From: Rickettsiales bacterium
Lineage (GTDB): Bacteria; Pseudomonadota; Alphaproteobacteria; UBA8366
NCBI GenBank assembly: GCA_002724555.1
Contig: PBOZ01000069.1
Location: forward strand, 1-64,000
DNA: 64,000 nt
Direction: 5' to 3'
The first letter of the stretch is position 1; every line of letters begins with the position of its first letter. Both the position numbers and the translations under genes were made by a program. The notes beneath the pieces are model-generated. The model saw only the letters and a program-made list of their open reading frames with translations. It made no database searches and had not been told where the DNA came from. Below are positions 49,848 to 58,920 of the stretch, piece after piece.

Positions 49848-51638
49848 ATGAACCCTAAAAAATACGAGTTATCCGAAAAACTTGTCGGATCGCTGGGGGA
49901 TGTTCTCGCCAGCGCACAAACAGCATACAATGCGGGTGATTGCGAACGTGCGGAAAAGATATTACAACAAGTTTTAGAGTTGCACCCTCAAATCAGCGCC
50001 GCCTGGAAGTTACGCGGGCTTAACGCATTCAAACAGGGTCATCTTACGGAATCGAGTAACTACCTGCATCAATCGCTCAGCCTGGCACCTGATGATGCAG
50101 GCACATTATTCTATCTCGCTAATGCTTCTTTGAGAGATTTGGACTGTGCGCAAGCAATTCGACTCTACGAGCGCAGCATTGATTTAAAGCCTGACGTCCC
50201 AGAAGCACACAACAATCTGTCCACCGCCTTGCGCCTTGCCGGACGTCCTTCAGATGCCGTTGTAGCTGCCCGACAGGCCACCCAACTCAAACAAAGTTAC
50301 GGCGAAGCTAAAAATAATCTCGGTCTCGCCTTCTGCGATTTGAGACGGTACCCGGAAGCTATTAATTGCTTCGAAAAAGCGATTGAAATTAATCCGAATA
50401 ATTTGGAGGCACTCAATAATTTAGGGGTTGCCCTCGATGCTAAAGGCGAAATGGAGAAGTCTCTTATAGTTTTCGAACGTGCTCTTACTCTCTCTCCCCA
50501 AAACGTCGATGCGAAAATAAATCTAGGAAACGTATTCAGAAAAATTGGTCAACTAGATGATGCTGCCGCACTATTTTCTGAAGTACTTGACGAAAACCCA
50601 GCGGACTTGCGCGCACAGGCAAATCTCGGCCTGGTCTTACTCAACAAAAACAAACCAGCGGATGCCATCGTACGCTATAAGAAAGCCCTCGCGCATACAC
50701 CCAACAGCCCAGATATTCAGATGAGCCTTGGTATTGCACAATTGTTATTGGGAGACTTCGAAGCCGGCTGGCAGAATTACGAAGCTCGATGGCTCGCGCC
50801 ATCATTTGCGATCAAGCGACGAAGTTTTAATAGCCAACTTTGGACCGGACAACCACTCAAGGGAAAATCAATCCTTGTGTACGCGGAGCAGGGTTTCGGC
50901 GATACTATTCAGTTTGTCCCCTATGCCCCAATCATTGCAAAACAAGCGAGCGAAGTCATACTCGAATGCCAGAGGGACCTTTTGCGTATTTGTTCGAATT
51001 TGGAAGGCGTGTCTGAAGTAATTGCCCGCGGAGAATTTTTGCCGGAAACAGACTTTCATATTCCCTTAATGAGCCTGCCCCATCAAATGGGTACAAGGCT
51101 AGAGAACTTGCCGCTTGCAGAGCGCTATCTAACCCCCTCGATTTCTGCCACTCAACGTTTCCATGACCAACTAGAATCAACTAAAACATCCATTGGCTTA
51201 GTTTGGAGCGGCAACCCGGAACGCCAAGATGATAGAATGCGCAGCTGTCCACCGGAAGCGTTGATCCCATTACTTGGTTTAGACAGTTACGAGTTTGTTA
51301 GCCTTCAAGTTGGGACCTCAGCGGGAGACCTTCCCTCAGACATATTAGACTTTGGCGCAGAGTGCCGTGATTTTGCCGACACGGCCGCCGCCATTGAAGC
51401 GCTAGATCTCATTATTACCGTCGATACTGCAACAGCGCATCTCGCGGGGGCACTCTCAAAAGATGTTTGGGTAATGCTCGGTCATCACGCTGATTGGCGT
51501 TATTTAATGAACCGGACGGACTCGCCTTGGTATCCATCAATGCGATTGTATCGCCAACAAAAAATTGGCGATTGGGAAGGTGTCGTTGGGGAAATTTTGG
51601 ATGATCTAAACTCTGGTATTAGGATTGCTCGCACTTGA
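49848..51638 (+). CDS. TPR protein with glycosyltransferase-9-like C-terminal domain
   Basis: TPR array; LVYAEQGFGDTIQFVPYAPII; VDTATAHLAGALSKDVWVMLGHHADWRYL. Confidence 0.88.
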   Translation: MNPKKYELSEKLVGSLGDVLASAQTAYNAGDCERAEKILQQVLELHPQISAAWKLRGLNAFKQGHLTESSNYLHQSLSLAPDDAGTLFYLANASLRDLDCAQAIRLYERSIDLKPDVPEAHNNLSTALRLAGRPSDAVVAARQATQLKQSYGEAKNNLGLAFCDLRRYPEAINCFEKAIEINPNNLEALNNLGVALDAKGEMEKSLIVFERALTLSPQNVDAKINLGNVFRKIGQLDDAAALFSEVLDENPADLRAQANLGLVLLNKNKPADAIVRYKKALAHTPNSPDIQMSLGIAQLLLGDFEAGWQNYEARWLAPSFAIKRRSFNSQLWTGQPLKGKSILVYAEQGFGDTIQFVPYAPIIAKQASEVILECQRDLLRICSNLEGVSEVIARGEFLPETDFHIPLMSLPHQMGTRLENLPLAERYLTPSISATQRFHDQLESTKTSIGLVWSGNPERQDDRMRSCPPEALIPLLGLDSYEFVSLQVGTSAGDLPSDILDFGAECRDFADTAAAIEALDLIITVDTATAHLAGALSKDVWVMLGHHADWRYLMNRTDSPWYPSMRLYRQQKIGDWEGVVGEILDDLNSGIRIART

Positions 51639-53323
51639 ATAAAGATTTGCAAACTGACCATCAGTCCGATCCGCTTGAATTACTGCAAACAGCGTCCGAA
51701 CTGGCTGAGAGCGAGCGATGGGAAGACGTGTTGTCTTTTTGCGAAAAAGTACTCGAGACGGATCAGGGCATCGACTTGGCCGCTTATCTGGCAGGAATTG
51801 CTTGCGCTAAACTCAAAAGGCCAAATGAGGCAGTCCGCTATCTTACGGCAGTAATTTCTGTCGATGAACACGATGCCTCTAGGCTCTCAATACTGATTAG
51901 CCTTTTGCACGATATCGGTAAAACTGCCGACGCAATTCCCTATCTAGAACGTCATATTGAGTTGTCGCCCAACATCGATAACCTAAACCAACTTGCCGCC
52001 ATTTATGCCCGCAACGGACGCCTTAGTGAGGCGATCAATACATTCCGAAAGTCCTTAAGACTGGCGCCAGAGAACAATGTAGCAAGCGCAGGCCTTTACC
52101 CCCTTCTCCGTATTACATGCGACTGGGGTGATGCCCTCGATACATTGTCTAAACAAATCGATACGCTCAACAAAAATGCAATATCGCGCGGGGAGATGGC
52201 TCCAGAACCACCGTTCGACAACGTTCACCGTTGCGAAGATGAAAAGATGAACTTTGCGATCGCTCATTCATGGAGCCAATCACTGATCAACAGTGTCGGA
52301 GATGTGCCTGCGTTTACAAGAACATCAAAATCAAAGAAAACGGACGTTATCAAAATCGGTTACCTAAGCGCAGACTTTCATGATCATGCAACCGCCCACT
52401 TGATGCGAGGCGTTTTTCAAGCGCATGATAAAGGCGGTTTTCAGGTTTTCGCTTATTCATACGGCCCCAATGATCGCAGTGATTATCGGTCTGATATCCG
52501 TGCTGCCTGCAGCGAATTTGTCGATATTACTAAACTTACAGATCAAGAAGCCGCCACAAGGATATTCAACGATAAAATTGATATTCTCGTCGATTTAAAG
52601 GGGTATACTCGCCGCAATCGATTAGCCATTTGCGCCATGCGGCCAGCGCCTATTCAAGTCACCTATTTGGGCTATCCGGGTACAAGCGGCGCTTCATTTT
52701 TTGATTATGCGGTTACCGACGCCACAGTTACACCTGTGGATTCGCATAAATATTATCAAGAAAACCTGGTCATTCTACAAAACTCATATCAGTGCAACGA
52801 TAATAGACAAGAAGTACCTATAAAACCTTTAAACAATAATTTAAATAATTTTGATTTTATATTTTGTTCTTTTAATAACCCAATAAAGATAGAAAAATCG
52901 TTTTTTGAAATATGGTTGAATATAATTTCCTCCATACCAAATTCGTGCTTATGGTTACTTAAAAATAACGATGCTGCCGAATATAATCTTCGAAAATTCG
53001 CCAATAAATTTGGCATGGAGAAACGCCTAGTATTTTCCGAAATGTTGCCTCGTCAGCAACATCTTAGACGTGTGGCATATGCCGACCTAGCGCTAGATAC
53101 ACGTTATTATAATGGACACACCACAACTAGCGATGCGCTATGGGCAGGCGTGCCCGTTGTAACTCTAGAGGGAAGACACTTTGCCTCTCGTGTTTCTGCG
53201 AGCCTGCTCAGAGCAATGGGTCTTCCAGAATTAATAACGTCAACAACTAATGAATATAAAACTCGTATCATCGAACTGGCCACCAATACAAAAAAACGCG
53301 AGACGATCCAAAAAAAAAATTAA
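51635..53323 (+). CDS. TPR O-GlcNAc-transferase-like (SPINDLY/GT41-type) protein, C-terminus frameshifted
   Basis: IKIGYLSADFHDHATAHLM; QVTYLGYPGTSG; RVAYADLALDTRYYNGHTTTSDALWAGVPVVTLEG; the end continues in another frame at 53250..53459. Confidence 0.88.
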   Translation: MNKDLQTDHQSDPLELLQTASELAESERWEDVLSFCEKVLETDQGIDLAAYLAGIACAKLKRPNEAVRYLTAVISVDEHDASRLSILISLLHDIGKTADAIPYLERHIELSPNIDNLNQLAAIYARNGRLSEAINTFRKSLRLAPENNVASAGLYPLLRITCDWGDALDTLSKQIDTLNKNAISRGEMAPEPPFDNVHRCEDEKMNFAIAHSWSQSLINSVGDVPAFTRTSKSKKTDVIKIGYLSADFHDHATAHLMRGVFQAHDKGGFQVFAYSYGPNDRSDYRSDIRAACSEFVDITKLTDQEAATRIFNDKIDILVDLKGYTRRNRLAICAMRPAPIQVTYLGYPGTSGASFFDYAVTDATVTPVDSHKYYQENLVILQNSYQCNDNRQEVPIKPLNNNLNNFDFIFCSFNNPIKIEKSFFEIWLNIISSIPNSCLWLLKNNDAAEYNLRKFANKFGMEKRLVFSEMLPRQQHLRRVAYADLALDTRYYNGHTTTSDALWAGVPVVTLEGRHFASRVSASLLRAMGLPELITSTTNEYKTRIIELATNTKKRETIQKKN

Positions 53324-53459
53324 TGAAAATCGGCTCAATACACCGCTTTTTGACACGATAAAATCCACACGTGAACTGGAGGCAGCATACAATGAAATGT
53401 ATCGCCGCCACTGCGCAGATGAACCACCAAGACTGCTAGAACTTTCGAAACTTGGTTGA
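53310..53459 (+). pseudogene. detached C-terminal part of the 51635 OGT-like gene (alternate frame after A10 tract)
   Basis: INENRLNTPLFDTIKSTRELEAAYNEMYRRHCADEPP matches expected SPY C-terminus; joined by removing one A from the run. Confidence 0.8.
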
Positions 53460-53472
53460 GTTGAAGCTTATC

Positions 53473-53913
53473 TTAGGCAACCACATCGCCACCACCGCTG
53501 ACCCCTCCAATTGGTGGTTGTGGTGGCACAGGTGGCGTATCTCCAGCATCTGGCGGATTCGCCATTAAACCGCTAGCAATATTACGATTTATATCAATTA
53601 GAACTTTTAGTTTGCGGCCCTCAGGAACGGCTAATGCATCTACTGTATGTTTGTCTATAAAGACGCTCAAATTCAAAATATTTTGCTTAATTTCCTCCGG
53701 CAAAGGGTTTTCCGTAGCCGAAACGTCGGACTGAAATATCGTCCAAAGGCGCCAATTAAGTCGCAATGCGGCTCGATAAGCCGAGATGTCCTCCATATTG
53801 TCCTGAGCATCCGCTAATGCCCGAGCCGTCTCCATCAGAGCCCGCGCTTCAGTCTGGCGAGCACCAGCCCCCAATTTTTGCGAGGAGCGATAGGGATCAC
53901 TGCTCGCTGACAT
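53473..53913 (-). CDS. flaF: flagellar biosynthesis regulator FlaF
   Basis: EARALMETARALADAQDNMEDISAYRAALRLNWRLWTIFQSDV. Confidence 0.92.
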   Translation of the reverse strand: MSASSDPYRSSQKLGAGARQTEARALMETARALADAQDNMEDISAYRAALRLNWRLWTIFQSDVSATENPLPEEIKQNILNLSVFIDKHTVDALAVPEGRKLKVLIDINRNIASGLMANPPDAGDTPPVPPQPPIGGVSGGGDVVA

Positions 53914-54292
53914 GCGTTAGCACCTCTTCTTCATATTGCATCAACTTTTTACAGTCCTTCATTGCGCTATAAAGGTTACCTTCAATAACTTTTCGTCCAA
54001 TATCAAGTAAAATTGGTGTCGAACTTGGTACTGCTTCAATGAAAGAACCCACTAACTCATTAAATTTACCTTGATGGTGACGTTCCCTATCTGGAAACAT
54101 GTACATCAATTGCACAGCAAAATAAATTCTTTTTGCCGGACTATCTGCCCCCTCTTCAGTCATTATATCGCGTTCTCGCAACACACTAGCTTTATTCTGA
54201 AGAACGAGTTCGGTCTTTTCACCACCATTCAGAACAACCGCCTGATTTATTATTACTTTTTCACCAGGCTTCAGTATTAATTTAAGAGGCAT
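53897..54292 (-). CDS. flbT: flagellar biosynthesis repressor FlbT
   Basis: MPLKLILKPGEKVIINQAVVLNGGEKTELVLQNKASVLRERDIM. Confidence 0.95.
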   Translation of the reverse strand: MPLKLILKPGEKVIINQAVVLNGGEKTELVLQNKASVLRERDIMTEEGADSPAKRIYFAVQLMYMFPDRERHHQGKFNELVGSFIEAVPSSTPILLDIGRKVIEGNLYSAMKDCKKLMQYEEEVLTHVSEQ

Positions 54293-54424
54293 TTCACACC
54301 GTCGCGCAGAATATTTGTGGGTTAAAATAACAGAGGACTACGGCCCATTAAATGAACTCTTCAATTTACTCTTTAAAATAAACAGTAATATTTCAGGATA
54401 GTCAATGAATACTTGTTACTACTA

Positions 54425-54454
54425 ATTAAAAAGGCGGGGGCCAAAGCCCCCGCC
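54425..54454 (-). terminator. Rho-independent terminator of downstream flagellin
   Basis: GGCGGGGGC-tttg-GCCCCCGCC followed by T-rich run on minus strand. Confidence 0.9.
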
Positions 54455-54480
54455 TGGGTTCCAACGAACCCAAATGGGTA

Positions 54481-55308
54481 TTAACCAAAAAGCGCCAGAA
54501 TTGACCGCTCGCTCTGCGCGGCGAGGGCCAATGAGTTAATACCCAGCTGCTGCCTGGTCTGAAGAGCCAGCAGTTTCGCACTTTCCTCGTTAAGGTCGGC
54601 TAGGGTCAGTTTACCCTCACCACTATTAAGGTTAGCAACGAGATTTTCGGTGAAATCCAAACGCGTTCCAAGGATCGTATTTTTCGAGCCCATTGTCGCC
54701 GCATTCGTACGTAGCTCTGACAATGCAGCAGAAATTGCCGTCAAAGCTGTATCAATATTGGCATTTAGGCCGAAATTATTGGCTGCAACGGCAATGTTAA
54801 TGCCGTCCGATCCAGTCGTGGAATCCAGACCAGTGATGGTCAGGTTACTCGTATTATCATCATTGAATGCAACCGCCAGATTATCAGGTGTCGCCTTAAG
54901 CAGGTTTGACCCGTTAAAGGTGGCGTCGTTTGCGATCAAATTGATTTGACTAAGTAATTCATTGAACTGAACAGCCAAAGTTGACCGCTCATTCGTATTA
55001 CCAGTCGACTTAGCATTAGTAGCAAGACCCTTGGCTTGAACAACCAGTTCAGTAATTGCATCAATACCATCGATCGCAGATTGAATGGTACTAATCGCCA
55101 AGTCAATTTCAGACTTCAGCAATTCGAAATCTGCTGCTGTGTTACTCAATGCTTTTGCAGTGAAAAACGCAGGAGCGTCATCAATAGCTGTATTAACCAC
55201 CTTACCCGTCGACAAACGCGTTTGCGTCAGAGCAATTAAATCAGTGGATCGCTGGAGGGTCAGTAGGTTTGACCTAACTGACGAAGATAGATTGACAGCA
55301 TCTGCCAT
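54481..55308 (-). CDS. flagellin (copy 1)
   Basis: Flagellin N/C-terminal D0/D1 sequences: TQTRLSTGKVVNTAIDDAPAFFTAKAL; LALQTRQQLGINSLALAAQSERSILALFG. Confidence 0.96.
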   Translation of the reverse strand: MADAVNLSSSVRSNLLTLQRSTDLIALTQTRLSTGKVVNTAIDDAPAFFTAKALSNTAADFELLKSEIDLAISTIQSAIDGIDAITELVVQAKGLATNAKSTGNTNERSTLAVQFNELLSQINLIANDATFNGSNLLKATPDNLAVAFNDDNTSNLTITGLDSTTGSDGINIAVAANNFGLNANIDTALTAISAALSELRTNAATMGSKNTILGTRLDFTENLVANLNSGEGKLTLADLNEESAKLLALQTRQQLGINSLALAAQSERSILALFG

Positions 55309-55420
55309 GTCAAAACTCCTATTCTAGGACACATGGGTACAACCGCCTTCTGCGGTCGCTATGAAAAGGCTACAATTATTACGATATTCTATCGACCTAA
55401 TTTTAACCAACCGTTGCACT

Positions 55421-55436
55421 CGCAACGGCCATGCCA
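55421..55436 (-). promoter_or_regulatory. sigma54 promoter of flagellin copy 1
   Basis: Minus-strand TGGCATGGCCGTTGCG. Confidence 0.75.
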
Positions 55437-55592
55437 ATCATTATAAATCAATAAAAACAGGTAACTTAGCACTCCTAAAGTCAGTAAAATGCTCGGCAAT
55501 TTTTGTCTAACAGGCAAATTTTACCCGTTTTGCCAGGCAAATATTACCCAGCAGAACTAACATATTTAATTTATGCAACCGAATTTATCATC

Positions 55593-56420
55593 TTAACCGA
55601 AGAGACTAAGGATCGAGCGTTCACTCTGAGAAGCGAGCGCCAACGAGTTAAGACCCAGTTGCTGACGTGTCTGCAGTGCCAGTAGGTTGGCACTCTCCTC
55701 ATTAAGGTCGGCGAGAGTTAATTTTCCAGATCCGGCCTCAAATGTATTCGACAAGTTTTCAGTGAAGTCTAGCCGGGTTTTTAAGATGGTATTGGTCGAA
55801 CCAAAAGTGGCTGCATTACTACGCAACTCCGTCAAGGCGGAAGAAATCGCAGTCAAGGCCGTATCAATATTTGCATTGAGACCAAAGTTATTGGCAGCCG
55901 CAGCAATATTGATGCCTGTTGAGGCAGTCGTGGCGTCCAGACCTGTGATCGTTAGGTTCGAAGTATTGTCCGCATTGAAAACAACAGCGAGATTGTCGGG
56001 TGAAGCCTTTAGTAGGTTCGTGCCATTAAACGTTGAATCATTTGCCAACTGATTAATCTGGCTCAACAGCTCATTGAACTGAATTGCAAGTGTAGACCGC
56101 TCGTTGGTATTTCCCGATGACCTTGCGTTACTTGCTAGGCCTTTGGCCTGCTCCACAAGAGCAGAAATCGATTCGATACCATCGATAGCCGCTTGGACTG
56201 CACTTATCCCTAAATCAATATTGGTTTTAAGGTTCGTTAAATCGGACGCCCGATCGTCAAATGCTCGTGCAGTGAAAAATGCAGCCGCATCGTCAAGCGG
56301 TGAATTAACTCGGAGACCTGTTGAAAGACGCGTCTGTGTCTGATCGATTGATCGACCCGTGGCTTGCAATGCTAAGAGGTTGCTGCGCACGGATTCTGTC
56401 AAGCTAATTTTATCTGCCAT
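55593..56420 (-). CDS. flagellin (copy 2)
   Basis: Same 275-aa length and layout as copy 1; LALQTRQQLGLNSLALASQSERSILSLFG. Confidence 0.96.
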   Translation of the reverse strand: MADKISLTESVRSNLLALQATGRSIDQTQTRLSTGLRVNSPLDDAAAFFTARAFDDRASDLTNLKTNIDLGISAVQAAIDGIESISALVEQAKGLASNARSSGNTNERSTLAIQFNELLSQINQLANDSTFNGTNLLKASPDNLAVVFNADNTSNLTITGLDATTASTGINIAAAANNFGLNANIDTALTAISSALTELRSNAATFGSTNTILKTRLDFTENLSNTFEAGSGKLTLADLNEESANLLALQTRQQLGLNSLALASQSERSILSLFG

Positions 56421-56527
56421 TTTGACAACTCCTTTTCTGCCTTACTTGGCTCCTTGGCTTCGCGCTACCGTCTACAAACGACCTTTGGCGTTCACTCTTG
56501 ACAGCACGGAACTTCAGAAAGGAGGGT

Positions 56528-56543
56528 GGCAACCACAGTGCCA
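56528..56543 (-). promoter_or_regulatory. sigma54 promoter of flagellin copy 2
   Basis: Minus-strand TGGCACTGTGGTTGCC, near-perfect TGGCAC-N5-TTGC. Confidence 0.85.
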
Positions 56544-56658
56544 AAAAATAAATTATGCTTAACTTACTGAAAAATATAAGTTATTTTTTCTTCTGGGTTC
56601 TTCGCAAGGTACCCGAGAACATTAATTACCCGGTAACATTTGCAAAAAGGGGAAAAAA

Positions 56659-57765
56659 CTACCGGCTCATAACACTTTCTATAGCGTCACGAATTCTAAT
56701 AATCGCTGGCCTGTTAAGCTCTTCAAAAAAGGGCAAACCGACAACCCTATCAGCTAGAAATTGGGTAACTTGCAACTCTTCTCCCGAACATCCCAAAAAA
56801 TTTGGTTCGTTATGACAGCCATTGTTCCACCATTTTCGAGATTCTATACCCATGGAGTCTAAACGCTTAATAACACGATTTGCTATTGGCGCTTCAAATT
56901 GCACATTGCAGGTCGAATTTGCTGCCCCTTTTGAAAATCCGGGCCCGAATCTCAAACCGCTAACGCCGGAAAATACATCGAGATATTCCCGGGCAACCAT
57001 TACATTTGCTTGACGTTTAACTTTCCAGCGATCCAATGCCGCTAGTCCGACCGCAGCATTGTATTCACTCAATTTTGCATTGGTTCCCGGTAAATTTGCC
57101 GAACGGCCTTCTAAGAAACCAAAATTTCGGCCAGCACGAATTTTTTTTATCAGTTCTTCGTTTGTGCAGAGCACAACACCACCTTCGCCGATGCCAAGTA
57201 CCTTTGTCGCGTGCAAACTCAGCACAAGTGGAATTCTGCCCCCCTTAGCTTTGTCAAAACTCGCAGCTGCATCGAGAACAACCGGTATACTTGTTTTTCT
57301 GGTGAAAGTTGTCCACCGACTAATTTCAACAGGAGCTCCAAATGGTGCGACAGGCATGATCGCCGCTATGGGACCTTGAATCCTTGACAACCGATTGCAT
57401 ATCGCCTCGGGGTCCAGCGCCCATGTGTTTGGATCTACATCGAGGAAATATGGTTCGAACCCTGCTGACACTGCTGCGTGTGCGGTTGCAACGAAAGTAA
57501 ACGAAGGCATCAAGCAGTAGCCCGAAGGATAGCGGGCCGTCATTCTAAGAGAAACTTCCAACCCCAACGTGCAGTTTGAAACACAAACAGCCTGGTGCTC
57601 AGCTAGATCAAAATGACCTGCGAGCCGCGCCTCAAACAGGCGCTCCATAGGCCCGAAATTGCTATACCGTCGATTTCGATCGATTTCTTCCAAATACGGA
57701 AAAATCGAAGTTGCATCTGGCAATTTTGGCCTCATGAGAGGAATTCGGGACGCAGGAACGGACAT
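56659..57765 (-). CDS. DegT/DnrJ/EryC1/StrS-family aminotransferase
   Basis: PSFTFVATAHAAVSAGFEPYFLDVDPNTWALDP; VLDAAASFD; SLHATKVLGIGEGGVV PLP-Lys motif. Confidence 0.92.
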   Translation of the reverse strand: MSVPASRIPLMRPKLPDATSIFPYLEEIDRNRRYSNFGPMERLFEARLAGHFDLAEHQAVCVSNCTLGLEVSLRMTARYPSGYCLMPSFTFVATAHAAVSAGFEPYFLDVDPNTWALDPEAICNRLSRIQGPIAAIMPVAPFGAPVEISRWTTFTRKTSIPVVLDAAASFDKAKGGRIPLVLSLHATKVLGIGEGGVVLCTNEELIKKIRAGRNFGFLEGRSANLPGTNAKLSEYNAAVGLAALDRWKVKRQANVMVAREYLDVFSGVSGLRFGPGFSKGAANSTCNVQFEAPIANRVIKRLDSMGIESRKWWNNGCHNEPNFLGCSGEELQVTQFLADRVVGLPFFEELNRPAIIRIRDAIESVMSR

Positions 57766-57827
57766 ATTTCCTCAATCAAAAGGTTAATAGTCTATCCATA
57801 ATTCGCTTGTTCTGCCATTGCCCTAAA

Positions 57828-57851
57828 AATTATTTTTTTAAAAAAATAATT
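57828..57851. repeat. 24-bp A/T-only perfect palindrome
   Basis: aattatttttttaaaaaaataatt. Confidence 0.8.
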
Positions 57852-58269
57852 CCCCTCAAACGCTATTGATTGTGGCTCTACAATCACAGTTCAACACTTG
57901 ACGAAACAGACAAATCGTTCAACAGAAAGAATTTTGTTCTTCGTTCCAAAACCGCCAAGCCGCCAGTCTGAATGATACAACACGACGAGAACAGCTTTAA
58001 ACGGCTCTTCTATCTTTCCCATATCGCGAAAATTCATGGAAAAAGTTATAAAAATTTGAAAATCTGTCTATTAATCGAAAGTGCTACCCGTTAACGCTTC
58101 GAGTGCCTGACCGCGCCCAGACGCCTGTCGAATAACGATCACTGAGTTATTACTATTTCATGCAAATTCGGTAGCAAAGTCGTAAACGCCACCTAAAATT
58201 TCTTGCACATCATGACTGGGAACAAGAGGAGCAACCTAATATGATTTCTCCAACGCATCGGGATTTTTC

Positions 58270-58920
58270 ATGACGACCATCGCGGTTATGCAGCCTTACT
58301 TCCTGCCTTATGCAGGTTACTTTCGGCTCTTCGCTGAAGCTGATGTCGTTTGTATTTTCGACTGCGTACAGTTTCCACGGCGCGGATGGGTCCATCGCAA
58401 CAAGTTACCTGGAGTGGCGGGGCAAGCACAATGGCTTACACTACCCCTTGAAAAAGGACCAATTAATGAACGAATAGCAGACCTCAAATTCGCCGAAAAC
58501 GCGAGAGAGTTATTAGAGGCACGGCTTAAAATTTTTCCCGCATTACGGGCCCCCCGCCACCCGCTACTTGATGCTATGCGCAAGACGGATGGTGACGTTG
58601 TCTCATACTTACTGAAACTGCTCTCAATCTCGTGCCAGGAACTGTGCTTGCCGTTTGAAATTATTCGGACGACAACCCTAAAGATACCGAACTCATTTAC
58701 TGGCCAGAGCCGTGTTTTGGAGGTTTGTCGTCAACTAAACGCCGACCGCTATATCAACCTCTCGGGCGGACGTTTGCTATACAGTGCCCGAGAATTTGAG
58801 CGCAAAGGCATCAAACTGGCACTCTTCGACGAATGGCGCGGCTCCCAATGGAGTATTTTATACCGCCTACTGACAGAGCGAGCGATGCAAGTCGCCACCG
58901 AAATTAAGTGCCAGACCTGA
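58270..58920 (+). CDS. WbqC-family protein
   Basis: VMQPYFLPYAGYFRLFAEADVVCIFDCVQFPRRGWVHRNKL. Confidence 0.93.
   Translation: MTTIAVMQPYFLPYAGYFRLFAEADVVCIFDCVQFPRRGWVHRNKLPGVAGQAQWLTLPLEKGPINERIADLKFAENARELLEARLKIFPALRAPRHPLLDAMRKTDGDVVSYLLKLLSISCQELCLPFEIIRTTTLKIPNSFTGQSRVLEVCRQLNADRYINLSGGRLLYSAREFERKGIKLALFDEWRGSQWSILYRLLTERAMQVATEIKCQT

Noticed and set aside
53250-53459. Independent 69-aa gene starting MNIKLVSSN
   Set aside because: Its C-terminal part is the displaced end of the upstream OGT-like protein; its N-terminal part is out-of-frame overlap.
54455-54472. Second stem-loop TGGGTTC-CAAC-GAACCCA beside the flagellin terminator
   Set aside because: Likely part of the same 3' structure; not separate enough to call.
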